Shown here piece by piece: positions 43,727-55,900 of a DNA stretch of 64,000 nt (position 1 is its first letter; each line of letters opens with the position of its first letter). The notes beneath the pieces were generated by a model that was given only the letters and a program-made list of their open reading frames with translations, made no database searches and was not told where the DNA came from. The translations under genes and the position numbers were made by a program. This DNA comes from JAJEBT01 sp965214975 (GTDB taxonomy: Bacteria; Pseudomonadota; Alphaproteobacteria; MPNO01; UBA830), in assembly GCA_965214975.1 (NCBI GenBank), contig OZ244055.1:1922001-1986000 (forward strand), given 5' to 3'.

Positions 43727-44961
43727 GCCGCCCGGCGCGCGACGAGCCGGTCGCCCTCCCTGCCGACGACCCGCGCGCGAACCACCGCGCCCGGCCGCGG
43801 GCGGCCCCCGACGCGCACCGCCGCGAAATGCGGGGAACGCCCCTCGCCGTCCTTCTCGACGAGCACGTCGAGCGTCTTTCCGACGCAGGATTCGAGGAAC
43901 CGGCCGGCCCGGCGCCGCCCGAGCGCGCGCAGCTCGGCGGCCCGCGCCCTGCGGATCCGTCCCTCGACCTGCGGCATCCTGGCCGCCGGCGTCCCGGGAC
44001 GGGGCGAGTAGGGAAAGACGTGAAGCCAGGTCAGACCGCAGCTCTCGACCAGGGAAAGCGAGTTGCGGAACGCGTCGTCGGTTTCGGTCGGGAAGCCGGC
44101 GATCAGGTCGGCGCCGAGGACCGCGTCCGGCCGGAGGGCGCGCAGCCGCGCCGCCAGCTCCTCCATGCCGGCACGGTCGTGGCGCCGCTTCATGCGCTTG
44201 AGGACCGTGTCGTCGCCCGACTGCGCGCTGAGATGGAAATGCGGCATGAGCCGGGGCTCCTCCGCGACGACCGACAGAAGCTCGTCGTCGATTTCCGCCG
44301 GATCGAGCGAACTGAGCCGCAGCCGCGGCAGCTCCGGAACCAGCGCCAGCAGCCGCCGGACCAGGGCGCCGAGCCGCGGCCGCCCGGGCAGGTCGCCGCC
44401 GTAGCCGGTGAGGTCGACCCCCGTCAGCACGACCTCGCGGAACCCTCCGGCCGCCAGCCCGCGGACCCGCTCGACGACCGCGCCCGCCGGCGTCGAGCGG
44501 CTGTTTCCGCGCGCGAACGGAATGATGCAGAAGGTGCAGCGGTGGTCGCACCCCTGCTGGATCTCGACGAAAGCGCGGGCCCGGCCCTCGAAGCCGGCGG
44601 CAAGATGGGAGGCGGTCTCGCGCACCGTCATGATGTCCCCGACCTCCACCGGCGGGCCGCTTTCCCGCCACGTCCCGGGGCGCAGCTTCTCGGCGTTGCC
44701 GACCACCCTGTCCACCTCGTCCATGGCCGCGTAGCGCCCGGGCGCGAGCTGCGCGGCGCATCCGGTGACCACGATCCGCGCCCCGGGCCGCTCGCGGCGG
44801 ACGCGGCGGATCGCCTGGCGCACCTGGCGCTCGGCCTCGGCCGTCACCGCGCAGCTGTTGACGATGACCGTGTCGGAAAGACCCTCCGCGTGCCGGCGCA
44901 TCACCTCCGACTCGAAGGCGTTCAGCCGGCACCCGAACGTCAGGATCCGGGGTCCGCTCAC
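43723..44961 (-). CDS. mtaB: tRNA N6-threonylcarbamoyladenosine methylthiotransferase MtaB
   Basis: A 412-residue radical-SAM methylthiotransferase. The N-terminal UPF0004 domain has three cysteines (TFGCRLN, VNSCAVT, VVTGCAAQ) for one 4Fe-4S cluster. The radical-SAM motif GCDHRCTFCIIPFARG supplies the second, and a TRAM-like C-terminus follows. GCRLN and HRCTFC distinguish MtaB from MiaB/RimO. It adds methylthio to t6A37 of tRNAs. Start GTG 44961 overlaps the dapF stop by 4 bases. Confidence 0.93.
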   Translation of the reverse strand: MSGPRILTFGCRLNAFESEVMRRHAEGLSDTVIVNSCAVTAEAERQVRQAIRRVRRERPGARIVVTGCAAQLAPGRYAAMDEVDRVVGNAEKLRPGTWRESGPPVEVGDIMTVRETASHLAAGFEGRARAFVEIQQGCDHRCTFCIIPFARGNSRSTPAGAVVERVRGLAAGGFREVVLTGVDLTGYGGDLPGRPRLGALVRRLLALVPELPRLRLSSLDPAEIDDELLSVVAEEPRLMPHFHLSAQSGDDTVLKRMKRRHDRAGMEELAARLRALRPDAVLGADLIAGFPTETDDAFRNSLSLVESCGLTWLHVFPYSPRPGTPAARMPQVEGRIRRARAAELRALGRRRAGRFLESCVGKTLDVLVEKDGEGRSPHFAAVRVGGRPRPGAVVRARVVGREGDRLVARRAA

Positions 44962-45800
44962 GCCCCTTCCCCGACGTCGAGGAAACCGCGGAAGGCCACC
45001 GCGGCGGGGCCGGTCATCTCGACGGCGTCGCGCCAGGCGATCTCGAGGCCGCCTCCGTCCATCTCGACGGCGACCTCGCGTCCGCAGAGGCCCCGGCGAT
45101 GGCCGTTGGCGACCGCGGCGCAGGCCGCGGTGCCGCAGGCCGGCGTCATGCCCGCCCCCCGTTCCCAGACCCGGAGGCGCATGCGGCCGGCGGACCCGAT
45201 CTCGGCGACGCCGACGTTGACCCGCTCGGGGAACATCGGATGGCGCTCGAGAACCGGGCCCGCCTCGGACAGCGGGACCGCCTCCGCGTCGTCGACGAAA
45301 AACGTCACGTGGGGATTGCCCATGCTGGCGGCCGCGGGATCGCGCAGGCCGCCGTGGTCGAGCGGCAGATGCAGGGTGTCGGCCTCCCGGGCGAGCGGGA
45401 TGCGGTCCCACTCGAAGCGCGGCCGGCCCATGTCGACCGCGATCATGCCGTCCCGGGCCCGGGACGCGGTCAGGACTCCGGACGCGGTGCGGATGCGCAC
45501 CCTGTCCCTCGCGGTCTCGTCCAGAAGGAGGGCGCCGACGCAGCGCGCCGCGTTCCCGCAGGCTTCCGCGACGCCGCCGTCGGCGTTGCGGATGCGCATC
45601 AGCGCCTCCGCGCCCCCGGGATCCTCCTCGAGCGTGACCACCTGGTCGCATCCCACGCCGGTGCGGCGGTCGGCGACCGCCGCGGCCCGCTTGCCGTCCA
45701 GCGCGACGCCGGCGGCGGAGCGGCCGGGCCGGGCGTCGAGAACGACGAAATCGTTGCCCAGCCCGTGCATCTTGGTGAACGCCAGGCTCATGGTGCCCAT
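44958..45800 (-). CDS. dapF: Diaminopimelate epimerase
   Basis: A 280-residue epimerase that interconverts LL- and meso-diaminopimelate for lysine and peptidoglycan. FTKMHGLGNDFVVLDAR at the start, the first catalytic Cys in ADGGVAEACGNAARC and the second in GAGMTPACGTAACA. ATG 45800 is used; the ATG nine bases further in (MSLAFTKMHG) is equally possible. It is the first gene of the dapF-mtaB-ftsY run. Confidence 0.96.
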   Translation of the reverse strand: MGTMSLAFTKMHGLGNDFVVLDARPGRSAAGVALDGKRAAAVADRRTGVGCDQVVTLEEDPGGAEALMRIRNADGGVAEACGNAARCVGALLLDETARDRVRIRTASGVLTASRARDGMIAVDMGRPRFEWDRIPLAREADTLHLPLDHGGLRDPAAASMGNPHVTFFVDDAEAVPLSEAGPVLERHPMFPERVNVGVAEIGSAGRMRLRVWERGAGMTPACGTAACAAVANGHRRGLCGREVAVEMDGGGLEIAWRDAVEMTGPAAVAFRGFLDVGEGA

Positions 45801-45855
45801 GGTGCCATCCGCCGCGCGGTCTTCCGGCCGCCCGGCAACGCGGCGGACGAACGCC

Positions 45856-46455
45856 TCAGAACAGGAGGAACAGCAGGACGGCCGCCACCACCGCGATCAG
45901 GCCGCCGACCCAGATCCTCGGGCTGAGGCCGCCGGCCCCCTCCCCCGGAACGGCCGCCGCCTCGGGCGCGGTCTCCGTCTCCGGGGCGGGAATCCCGATG
46001 TCCTCCTCCGGCGCGCCGGCGGCCATCTCCTCGGCGAACTTCTCGAAGAACTCGCCGGTGAGCTTCTTGGCCGTGGAATCGATGAGCCGGGATCCGATCT
46101 GGGCGAGCTTGCCGCCGACCTGGGCGGTCGCGGTGTAGCTCAGCACGGTCTCGGCGCCGTCCTCGGCCAGGCTGATCTCGGCGCCGCCCTTGGCGAAGCC
46201 GGCGACGCCGCCCTGTCCCTCGCCGGAGATGCGGTAGCCGCTCGGCGGCACCACGTCGCTCAGCGTCACCGTCCCCGTGAACGTCGCCGAAACCGGACCG
46301 ACCCTGGACTTCACGACGGCCGACATCTCGGTGTCCGACTCCCTGTTCAGCTCCTGGCACCCGGGAATGCACCGGGCCAGCACCTCGGGGTCGTTGAGCG
46401 CCTCCCACACCCGTTCGCGGGGAGCGGCGATCCGACGTTCTCCGGTCATTTCCAT
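45856..46455 (-). CDS. coxG: CoxG-family protein (SRPBCC) with C-terminal membrane anchor
   Basis: A 199-residue protein. Residues 1-145 match CoxG/SRPBCC: GERRIAAPRERVWEALNDPEVLARCIPGCQ, VGPVSATFTGTVTLSDV and GQVGGKLAQIGSRLID-like segments. An acidic Pro/Ala linker then leads to a C-terminal hydrophobic span (IAVVAAVLLFLLF) that should anchor it to the membrane. CoxG recruits CO dehydrogenase to the membrane in Oligotropha. It may serve a molybdoenzyme such as the CoxL-like protein encoded far away. ATG 46455; an internal ATG two codons in is an alternative. Confidence 0.88.
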   Translation of the reverse strand: MEMTGERRIAAPRERVWEALNDPEVLARCIPGCQELNRESDTEMSAVVKSRVGPVSATFTGTVTLSDVVPPSGYRISGEGQGGVAGFAKGGAEISLAEDGAETVLSYTATAQVGGKLAQIGSRLIDSTAKKLTGEFFEKFAEEMAAGAPEEDIGIPAPETETAPEAAAVPGEGAGGLSPRIWVGGLIAVVAAVLLFLLF

Positions 46456-46642
46456 GCGAGGTCTCCGACACGGTGCGCGGGCCGGAATATAGGGGCCGGA
46501 CCCCGGGAATGCAACGGCGCGCGACCCGAACGGGGCCCGTCTTCCGTCCCTCGGGCCGTCCGGGAGCGCGTTTCGCCGTCCGCGCGCCGGACAGCCGTCG
46601 CCGCCACGCCGCGCGGGGGCCGGGATCCCGGGTTTTCCGGGC

Positions 46643-46670
46643 TTGACCGGGAAACGGTCGCGTGTACCGT
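46643..46670 (+). promoter_or_regulatory. Possible sigma70-type promoter of the giant autotransporter gene
   Basis: TTGACC (5 of 6 to the -35 consensus) at 46643-46648 and TACCGT at 46665-46670 with a 16-base spacer, about 150 bases upstream of the ATG at 46821. The -10 match is weak, so this is only a candidate. Confidence 0.25.
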
Positions 46671-46802
46671 TGGCCGTCCGCCACGGGGCGTTTCGGCCAA
46701 GGCGTGCGGAAAGGCCCGCAGGATCCGGCGGAACGCCGCCGGAAACGCTTTGGTGCGGTCCGGAACCGCCCGACCGGGTGCGCTCCCGGACGGAGAGCCG
46801 GC

Positions 46803-46823
46803 AAAAGGAAGCGGAAAAACATG
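46803..46823 (+). promoter_or_regulatory. Ribosome-binding site and ATG in front of the C run
   Basis: AAAAGGAA at 46803-46810, then GCGGAAAAAC and ATG at 46821-46823. This is a clear Shine-Dalgarno sequence 11 bases from an ATG that reads MSI and then runs into the 12-C tract. As given, the frame continues for about 125 codons out of phase with the signal peptide. It is better than anything in front of the GTG at 46909. Confidence 0.6.
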
Positions 46824-46828
46824 TCGAT

Positions 46829-46840
46829 CCCCCCCCCCCC
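46829..46840 (+). repeat. 12-C homopolymer, candidate phase-variation tract
   Basis: Twelve consecutive C, the first being the third base of an ATC codon in the frame opened by ATG 46821. With 12 C the frame misses the giant ORF; with 11 (or 14) it enters MSIPPPRKSRAPVASG and then, without a stop, RRRNRGAVTARNG and the signal peptide. Such C/G tracts near the start of surface-protein genes vary by slipped-strand mispairing in known phase-variable adhesins. Here that is inferred; a homopolymer sequencing error is the main alternative. Confidence 0.7.
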
Positions 46841-46908
46841 GGAAATCGCGCGCCCCGGTCGCGTCGGGGCCCGACCCGGTTTCCGGAAGACGGCGGAACC
46901 GCGGCGCC

Positions 46909-49900
46909 GTGACGGCCCGGAACGGCACCGAGACGCTTCGCCGCCTGGCGCGGGCGGCCTGCGTCCTGCTGGCGCTTGCCGGTCTGGCGCCGGTCTCGGC
47001 CCAGGCCCAGACCGTCACCTACATCAGCAACGTGAACCAGCCTCAATCTGCCGGCCGCGGCATCGGGGTGCAGAAACGGGCGCAAACGTTTCGCACGGGA
47101 AGCCGGAGCGGCGGCTACCCGCTTCAGGATGTCGTGCTGCGCTTCCAGAGCGTCGGCACCGGAACGCTCACGGTGACGATCGGGGAAAGCGTTGAAAGCG
47201 TTGTCGGCGGAAACAACGTCGAGGTTCCCTCCGGCGACGTTCTCTACACGCTGGCCAACCCGGCTTTCCTGGCAGAAGGTCTGAACACCTTCACGGCCCC
47301 GCCGGGGGCCACTCTCCAGCCCGACACCGTGTACCACATCGTGGCGGAATCAAGCGGCGGCACGGAAACGTCCTGGCGCAGATCTCTTCGGAGCCACGGC
47401 GCGGACAGCGGGCAGGCGGACGGCTGGAACATCTCTTTTCCGGCTCTGAGGAAGTCTGTTGGCCAGTGGAATTTTGTGTCTAGAAGTTATGCGTTCATGG
47501 CCCAGGTCAGGGGAGCGGCGACGCCATCGCTTCCGGCGGTGGCGGTGACCGCGGGGACGACTCCGGTGACGGAAGGGACATCGGCAACGTTCACGGTGAC
47601 GCGCACGGCGGTGACGGCGGGCGCGCTGACGGTCCGCTACGGGGTGTCGGAGAGCGGCGACATGGTGGCGTCGGACGACGAGGGCGCGAAGAGCGTCGCT
47701 TTCGGGGACGGCGACACCGAGATGACGGTCACGGTGCCGACGGTCGGGGACGCCGTCCACGAGGCCGACAGCGCGGTGACGGTGACGCTGGAGCCGGACG
47801 CGGCCTACAGCCTGGGGACCGCGACGGCGGAGGTCACGGTCGAGGACGACGACAACGCGGCGCCGACGGGGGCGCCGACGATCGACGACACGACGCCGGT
47901 GCGCGGCCAGACGCTGACGGCGGACGCCTCGGGCATCGCCGATGCGGACGGGACGGCGGGCGCGACCTTCACATGGCGGTGGATCCGGGTGGCGTCGGGC
48001 GGCGGCGAGACGGAGGTCGGGACCGGGCGGTCGTACACGGTGGTCGACGCGGACAGGGGGTCGACGCTGAAGGTGGAGGCGACGTTCACCGACGACGACG
48101 GCACCGAAGAGACCATAGAGAGCGAGGAGACGGCGGCGGTGGAGCTTCCCGCCGTGGTCACGCCGTCTTCGGACGGCGATGTCACGGAGGGCGACCCCGC
48201 CGTGTTCACCTTGATGCGCACGGGTTCCACGGCGGGAACGCTGCGCGTGAAATTCGACATCGACCCCTCCGGCGGGGACTTCGGCCTCGCCGCCGGGGAC
48301 GGGACGGCCTTCCCGGTGGGCGTCAGAACCGAGGACGAGGCGGTCTTCCCGGCGGGCAGCTCCACGGTGCGGGTGAGCCTGTCCACGGTGGATGACAACG
48401 CCCACGAGGCGGACGGCACGGTGTTTCTCACCGTGTTGCTGTCGGACGACGAATTCTACGCCCTGGGAGACGTTGACTTCGCGGAGCTGAAGCTCCGGGA
48501 CAACGACAACGCGGATCCGACGGGCGCGGTGACGATCGACGACACGACACCCGTGGTCGGCGAGACGCTGGCGGCGGACGCCTCGGGCGTCGACGATCCC
48601 GACGGCCTGACGAACCGGAGCTTCGCCTGGCAGTGGATCCGGGTGGCGTCGGGCGGGACGGCGACGCCGATCGGCGGGGCGACCGCGGCGAGCTACACGG
48701 TGGTCGCCGCCGACGTGGGCGCGACGCTGAAGGCGGAGGCGACCTTCACCGACGACGACGGGACCGAAGAGACCGTCGAGAGCGCGGAGACGGCGACCGT
48801 CAACGCTTCGGAGACGCTTCCGGAGCTCTCGATCGCCGACGCGAGCGCGGCCGAGGGTGACTCGGGCGACGCGACGATGACGTTCACGGTGACGCTGGAC
48901 AGCGCGGCGACCCAAACCGTGACCGTGGACTGGGAGACGACCGACGGCACCGCGACCGCCGGGACGGACTACGCGGCGGGGAACGGAACCCTGACCTTCG
49001 GCGCCGGGGACTCCAGCAAGACGGTCTCCGTGACCGTGGCGGGCGACAGCGTCGACGAGCCGAACGAGACCTTCACGGTGACGCTGTCGGGCGCGTCGGG
49101 GGCGACCGTCGGGGACGGCGCGGCGACCGGGACGATCACGGACGACGACGCGACGCCGAAGGTGACGCTGGTCCTGACCCCGGACACGATCGCGGAGAAC
49201 GGCGGGGCGAGCACGGTGACGGCGCGTCTGGACCATCCGTCGAGCCGGGCGACGACGGTGACGGTAACGGCGACGCCGGTGCCGCCGGCGGCGGCGGGCG
49301 ACTACGCGCTGAGCGCCAACAGGGAACTGACGATCGCGGCGGGCGAGACGGCCAGCAGCGGCGTCGTGACGGTCACCCCCGTGAACGACCAGTTGGACCA
49401 GCCCAACAAGAGGGTGACGGTGTCGGCCGCGGCGACGAACGCCCTGGGGATCACGGCGCCGCAGGACGTGACGCTGACGATCAGGGACGACGAGAACGCG
49501 GCGCCGACGGGTGCGCCGATGATCTCCGACACGACGCCGGAGGCGGGCGACACGCTGACGGCGGACGCGTCGGGCATCGTCGATTCGGACGGGCTGGCGG
49601 GCGCGACCTTCCGCTACCTGTGGTTCCGGGTGAGGGGCGGCGAGACGCAGGTCGGGACCGGGGAGTCGTACACGGTGCTCGACGCGGACGTGGGTCGGCG
49701 CCTGAAGGTGGTGGTGAAGTACATCGACGACGGCGGGACCACGGAGACGGTCGAGAGCGTGCTGACGGGAACGGTCACCGAACCCTCCGTGCCGCCGCGG
49801 TTGACGCTGCACCTGGATCCGGCCTCGGTCACGGAGGCCGGCGGGACGAGCACGGTGACGGCGAGCCTGGATCGCGGAGCGGGCCGGGAAACGGTCCTGA

Positions 49901-52900
49901 GGGTGCGGGCGGATGCGGTGCCGCCGGCGACGGCATCCGACTTCACGCTGGGTTCGAACCTCGTCCTGAGGATCCAGGCCGGTCGGACGGAGAGCACGGG
50001 TCAGGTGACGGTCACCGCCGTGGACAACGCCGAGGACGGGCCCGACGGGATGGTGAGCGTGTCGGCGATCCACTCCGGACCCGGCTCCGGGGTCGACGGG
50101 CCGGAGCCGGTGACGCTGACGATCGAGGACGACGACGACCCGCCGCCGGGTCTGTCGATCAGGGACGCGAGCGTCGACGAGGGCGACTCGGGCAGCGCGG
50201 CGATGAGGTTCACGGTGACGCTGAGTCCGGCGGCGACGGGGACGGTGACGGTGGACTGGGCGACCGCCGACGGCACGGCGACCGCCGGAGCGGACTACAC
50301 GGCGGGGAGCGGCAGCCTGACGTTCGACGACGGGGACGCCAGCAAGGAGGTGTCCGTTCCGGTGACGGGCGACAACGTGGACGAGGCGGCCGGCGAGACC
50401 TTCACGGTGACGCTGTCGGGCGCCGCGGGCGCGACGATCGGGGACGCCGAGGCGACGGGGACGATCAGGGACGACGATGACACGCCGACGGTGACGCTGC
50501 ACCTGTCTCCGGACACGATCGCGGAGGCCGGAGGCGTGAGCACGGTGACGGCGAGCCTGGACCACCCGTCGGGCAAGGTGACGACGGTGTTCGTGTCGGT
50601 GACGCCGGTGGCGCCGGCGGTGGCGGGCGACTACCTGGTCCCGGACACGTTCCTGTCGATCCCGGCGGGCGAAACGGAGAGCCAGGGCACGGTGACGATC
50701 ACCGCGGTGGACAACGCCGTGGACGCGCCCGACAAGACGGTGACCGTGTCGTCGAGCCTGGTGTCCAACTCTCTCGGCGCCAACGACCCGGAGCCGGTGA
50801 CGCTGACGATCGAGGACGACGACGATGCCGCGACGCTTCCGGAGCTCTCGATCGGCGACGCGAGCGCGGCCGAGGGCGATTCGGGCGGCAAGACGCTGGA
50901 GTTCGCGGTGACGCTGGACAGCGCGGCGACGCAAGCCGTGACGGTGGACTGGGCGACCTCCGACGGCACCGCGACCGCCGGGACGGACTACACGGCGGGG
51001 AACGGAACCCTGACCTTCGGCGCCGGGGACTCCAGCCGGACGGTCTCCGTGACCGTGGCGGGCGACGAGGCGGACGAGCCGGACGAGACGTTCGAAGTGA
51101 CGCTGACGAACCCGTCGGGCGCGACCCTCGGGGACGCTACGGCGACGGGGACGATCACCAACGACGACGACGACCCGACGGTGACGCTGGTCCTGACCCC
51201 GGACACGATCACGGAGGACGGCGGGGCGAGCGCGCTGAGCGCGACCCTGGACCACGCGTCGGGCCGGGACACGGTCGTGACGGTCTCGGTCTCGCCGGTG
51301 GGGCCGGCCACGGCGTCCGACTACAGTCTTTCCCCGAACGTGGAAACCTTGGAGCTGTTGATTCCGGCGGGCGATACCGAAAGCGACGGCACGGTGACCA
51401 TCACCGCCGTGGACAACGCCGTGCACGCGCCCGACAAGACGGTGACGGTGTCGGCCACGGCGGCGAACGATGCGGGGGTCACGGCGCCGCAGGACGTGAC
51501 GCTGACGATCACCGACGACGACAACGCGGCGCCGACGGGCGCGGTGACGATCGACGACACGACGCCCATGGTGGGCGAGACGCTGACGGCGGATCCGTCG
51601 GGCATCGACGACCCCGACGGTCTGACGAGCCCGAGCTTCGCCTGGCAGTGGCTCCGGGTGTCGAGCGGGACGGCGGCGCCGATCGGCGGGGCGACCGCGG
51701 CGACCTACACGGTGGTTGCCGGTGATGTCGGCGCGACGCTGAAGGTGCGGGCGACCTTCACCGACGACGACGGGACCGAGGAGACCGTCGAGAGCGCGGA
51801 GACGGCGGCGGTGGGGAAGGCGCTGCCGACGGTCACGGTGACGCCGGTGACGACTCCGGTGACGGAGGGGGCGCAGGCGACATTCAGGCTGGCGCGGACC
51901 GGCGACACGGCCGCGTCGCTGCAGTTGACCCACCGCATTTCGGAAACGGGGGACATGTGCCTGATTCCTTGCAAGGGGGCAACCTCGACGACAACCCTCC
52001 CGGCCGGCCAGGCCTCGGCGGATCTGGCCGTGTTCACCGTCGACGACAGCGCCCACGAGGCGGACAGCGTGGTGACGGTGACGCTGGCGGCGAACGCGGC
52101 CTACGAGCTGGGGACCGACTCCGCGGCGCAGGTGACGGTCGAGGACGACGACGACTCGCCGGCGACCGGCTCGGTCAAGGTCGCGGGCACGGCGACGGAA
52201 GGCGGGACGCTGACGGCGGACACGTCGGGCATCTCCGACGAGGACGGTCTGGACAACGCGGGCTACGCCTGGCAGTGGGTGCGGACGCCGTCCGGCGGCG
52301 GCGACGCGGACATCCCCGGCGCGACCTCGCGGACCTACGTGCCGGTGTACGCGGACGCGGGCGCGACGCTGAAGGTCCGGGTGACGGTCACCGACGACGA
52401 GGGCCACGAGGCGACCTTCACGAGCGTCCCGACGGCGGCGGTGTCGGCGCTGCCGCGGCCGGAGGTGACGGTGGCCTCGGACGGCGACGTGGCGGAGGGC
52501 AGCCCCGCGGTGTTCACGCTGACGCGGACGGGCGCCACGACGGAGACGCTGGACGTGGCCTACGAGGTCACCGCCGCCGGAACCTTCGGCGCTGCGACGG
52601 GGGCGGGCACGACGACCTTCCCGGCCAACGGCGCCACGGTGCGGGTGAGCGTGCACACGACGGGCGACGGCGCCCACGAGGCGCACGGCTCGGTAACGGT
52701 GACGCTGACGGCGGACACGGGCGCCGACCCCGCCTACCTGCTCGGCGACCCGGCGGCGGCGACGGCGACGGTCCGGGACGACGACAACGCGGACCCCACG
52801 GGCGTGCCGACCATCGACGACACGACCCCGGTGGTGGGCGAGACGCTGACGGCGGACCCGTCGGGCATCGGCGACCCGGACGGGCTCACGAACCCGAGCT

Positions 52901-55900
52901 TCGCCTGGCGGTGGATCCGGGTGTCGGGCGGGACGGAGACGCCGATCGGCGGCGCGACCGCGGCGGCGTACACGGTGGCCGACGCGGACGTGGGCGCGGC
53001 GCTGAAGGCGGAGGCGGGCTTCACCGACGACGACGGGACCGCGGAAACGGTCGCAAGCGCGGAGACGGCGCCGGTGGCTCCGGCGTTGCCGGCGGTCACG
53101 GTGGCGTCGGACGGCGACGTGACGGAGGGCGGCTCCGCGGTGTTCGCGCTGACGCGCACGGGCGACACGACGGAGACGCTGGACGTGGACTACGAGGTGA
53201 CCGCCACCGGAGACTTCGGGGTCACGGCCTTCGAGGCCACTCTCGCCTTCCTGGCGAACAATGCCACGGTGCGGGTGAGCGTGCCCACGACGGACGACGG
53301 CGCCCACGAGGCGCACGGCTCGGTGACGCTGACCCTGACGGCGGGTGCGGCCTACGAGCTGGGAACCGATGCCTCGGCGACGGCGACGGTTCTGGACGAC
53401 GACGACTCCCCGGCGACCGGGGCGGTGACGGTCACGGGCACGGCGACGGAAGGCGGGACGCTGACGGCGGACACGTCGGGCATCGCCGACGGGGACGGCC
53501 TGGACGGCGCGGGCTACGCCTGGCAGTGGGTGCGGACGCCGTCGGGCGGCGGCGACACGGACATCCCCGGCGCCACCGGCGCGACCTACGTGCCGGTTCT
53601 CGCGGACGCGGGCGCGACGCTCAAGGTCCGGGTGACGGTCACCGACGACGAGGGTCACGAGGCGACCTTCACGAGCGCGCCGACGGCGGCGGTGACGGCG
53701 CTGCCGCGTCCCGAGATCGCGGTGGCGTCGGACGGCGACGTGACGGAGGGCGGCCCGGCCGTGTTCACGGTGACGCGCACGGGAGTGACCGAGGGCGCGC
53801 TGACGGTCCGCTACCGGGTGTCGGAGAGCGGCGACATGGTGGCGTCGGGCGAGGAGGGCGCCAAGAGCGCCGCCTTCGGGGACGGCGACACCGAGGCGAC
53901 GGTGACGGTGCCGACGGTCGGGGACGCCGTCCACGAGGCGGACAGCGCGGTGACGGTGACGCTGACGGCGGATCCGGCCTACAGCCTGGGGGCCTCCGTC
54001 GCGGCGGAGGCGACGGTCGCGGACGACGACAACGCGGACCCGACGGGCAAGCCGACGATCGACGACACGACGCCCGTGGTCGGCGAGACGCTGACGGCGG
54101 ATCCGTCGGGCATCGGCGATCCGGACGGGCTGACGGGCCCGAGCTTCGCCTGGCAGTGGATCCGGACGTCGGGCGGAACGGACACGCGGATCGTCGGCGC
54201 GACCGCGGCGACCTACACCGTGGTTGCCGCCGACGAGGGCGCGACGCTGAAGGTGGAGGCAAGCTTCACCGACGACGACGGAACCGCGGAGACCGTCGCG
54301 AGCGCGGCGACATCGGCGGTCGAGGCGATGCCGCTCGTCACCGTCGCGGCCGGCGCAAGCGTGACCGAGGGCGCGGCCGCGGCTTTCACGCTGAGCCGCA
54401 CCGGGAGCGTCGCCGCCGAGCTGGCGGTCCGGGTCACGGTGTCGGAAACGGGCGACATGGTCGCCGCCGCCAACGAGGGGACGAGGACGGTGACGTTCGG
54501 CGCGGACTCGGCCACCGCGACGGTGGAGGTGCCGACCCGGGGCGATTCCACGGACGAGCCGGACAGCACGGTGACCGTCACCGTCGAGGACGGCGGCGAC
54601 TACGACCCGGGCACGCCTTCGGAGGCCGATGTCACGGTGTCGGACGACGACGTTCCGGTGGTCACCATCGCGTCCGACGGCGACGTGACCGAGGGCGCGC
54701 CGGCGAGTTTCACGCTGACCCGCAACGGGCACCTCGCCGTCGCGCTGGCGGTCGAGGTCATGGTCTCGGAAACGGGCAAGATGGTCGCCTCGGGCGACGA
54801 GGGGACGCAGACGGTGACGTTCGGCGCGGACTCGGCCACCGCGACGGTGGAGGTACCGACCCAGGCCGATGCCGTGGACGAGCCGGACAGCACGGTGACC
54901 GTCGCGGTGGCGGACGGCAGCGACTACGACCCGGGCACGCCTTCGGAGGCCGACGTCGCGGTGTCGGACGACGACACGGCGTCGCTCGCGATCGATTCGC
55001 CGCAGGCGGACGAGAAGGACGCGGGCGCGACGTCGACGCTGACATTCACGGTGACGCTGGATCCGGTCTCGGACCGGCGGGTCACGGTCGGGTACGCGGA
55101 TTCGGGGGGCGGCACGGCAGCCTCCGGGACCGACCACGAGGCGGTGGCGGGCGGCACGCTGACGTTCGCGCCCGGGGACAGCACGAAGACGATCGCGGTC
55201 ACGGTGACCGGCGACGACGCCTTCGAGGACGACGAGACGGTCGTGATCCGGCTTTCGGGCGCGACCGGCGGCGCGACGATCGGGACCGCCGAGGGCACGG
55301 GCACGATCGTCGACGACGAGGTTCCCGGGTTCTCGATCGACTCGCCGAGCGTCGTCGAGGGCGATTCGGGGACGGCGGACCTGGTGTTCACGGTGACGCT
55401 GGAGCCGGCCTGGGACAGCGAGGTCTCGGTCGCCTGGGCGGATTCGGGCGGCGGCACGGCGACCTCCGGCGCCGACCACGCGGCGGTGGCGGGCGGCACG
55501 CTGACGTTCGCGCCCCGGGAAAGCACGAAGACGGTCACGGTCGGGGTGAACGGCGACGGGATCGACGAGCTCGACGAGACGGTCGGGATCGCGCTTTCGG
55601 GCGCGACCGGCGGCGCCGAGATCCTGCAGGGGACGGGCGTGGGCACGATCAGGGACGACGACGAGGCGACGCTCGCGATCGATTCGCCGCGCGTGGACGA
55701 GGGCGACGCGGGCGCGACGTCGACGCTGACGTTCACGGTGACGCTGGATCCGGTCTCGGACCGGCGGGTGACGGTCGACTGGGCGGATTCGGGCGGCGGC
55801 ACGGCAGCCTCCGGGACCGACCACGAGGCGGTGGCGGGCAGCACGCTGACGTTCGAACCCGGCGACAGCGAGAGGACGGTCGCGGTCACGGTGACCGGCG

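Larger units (their letters stand above)
46456..46908. other. Divergent intergenic region upstream of the giant surface-protein gene
   Basis: 453 bases between coxG and the giant gene. It holds a possible promoter, a purine-rich ribosome-binding site, an ATG at 46821 and a 12-C run (annotated separately). No independent gene is convincing in it. Confidence 0.6.
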
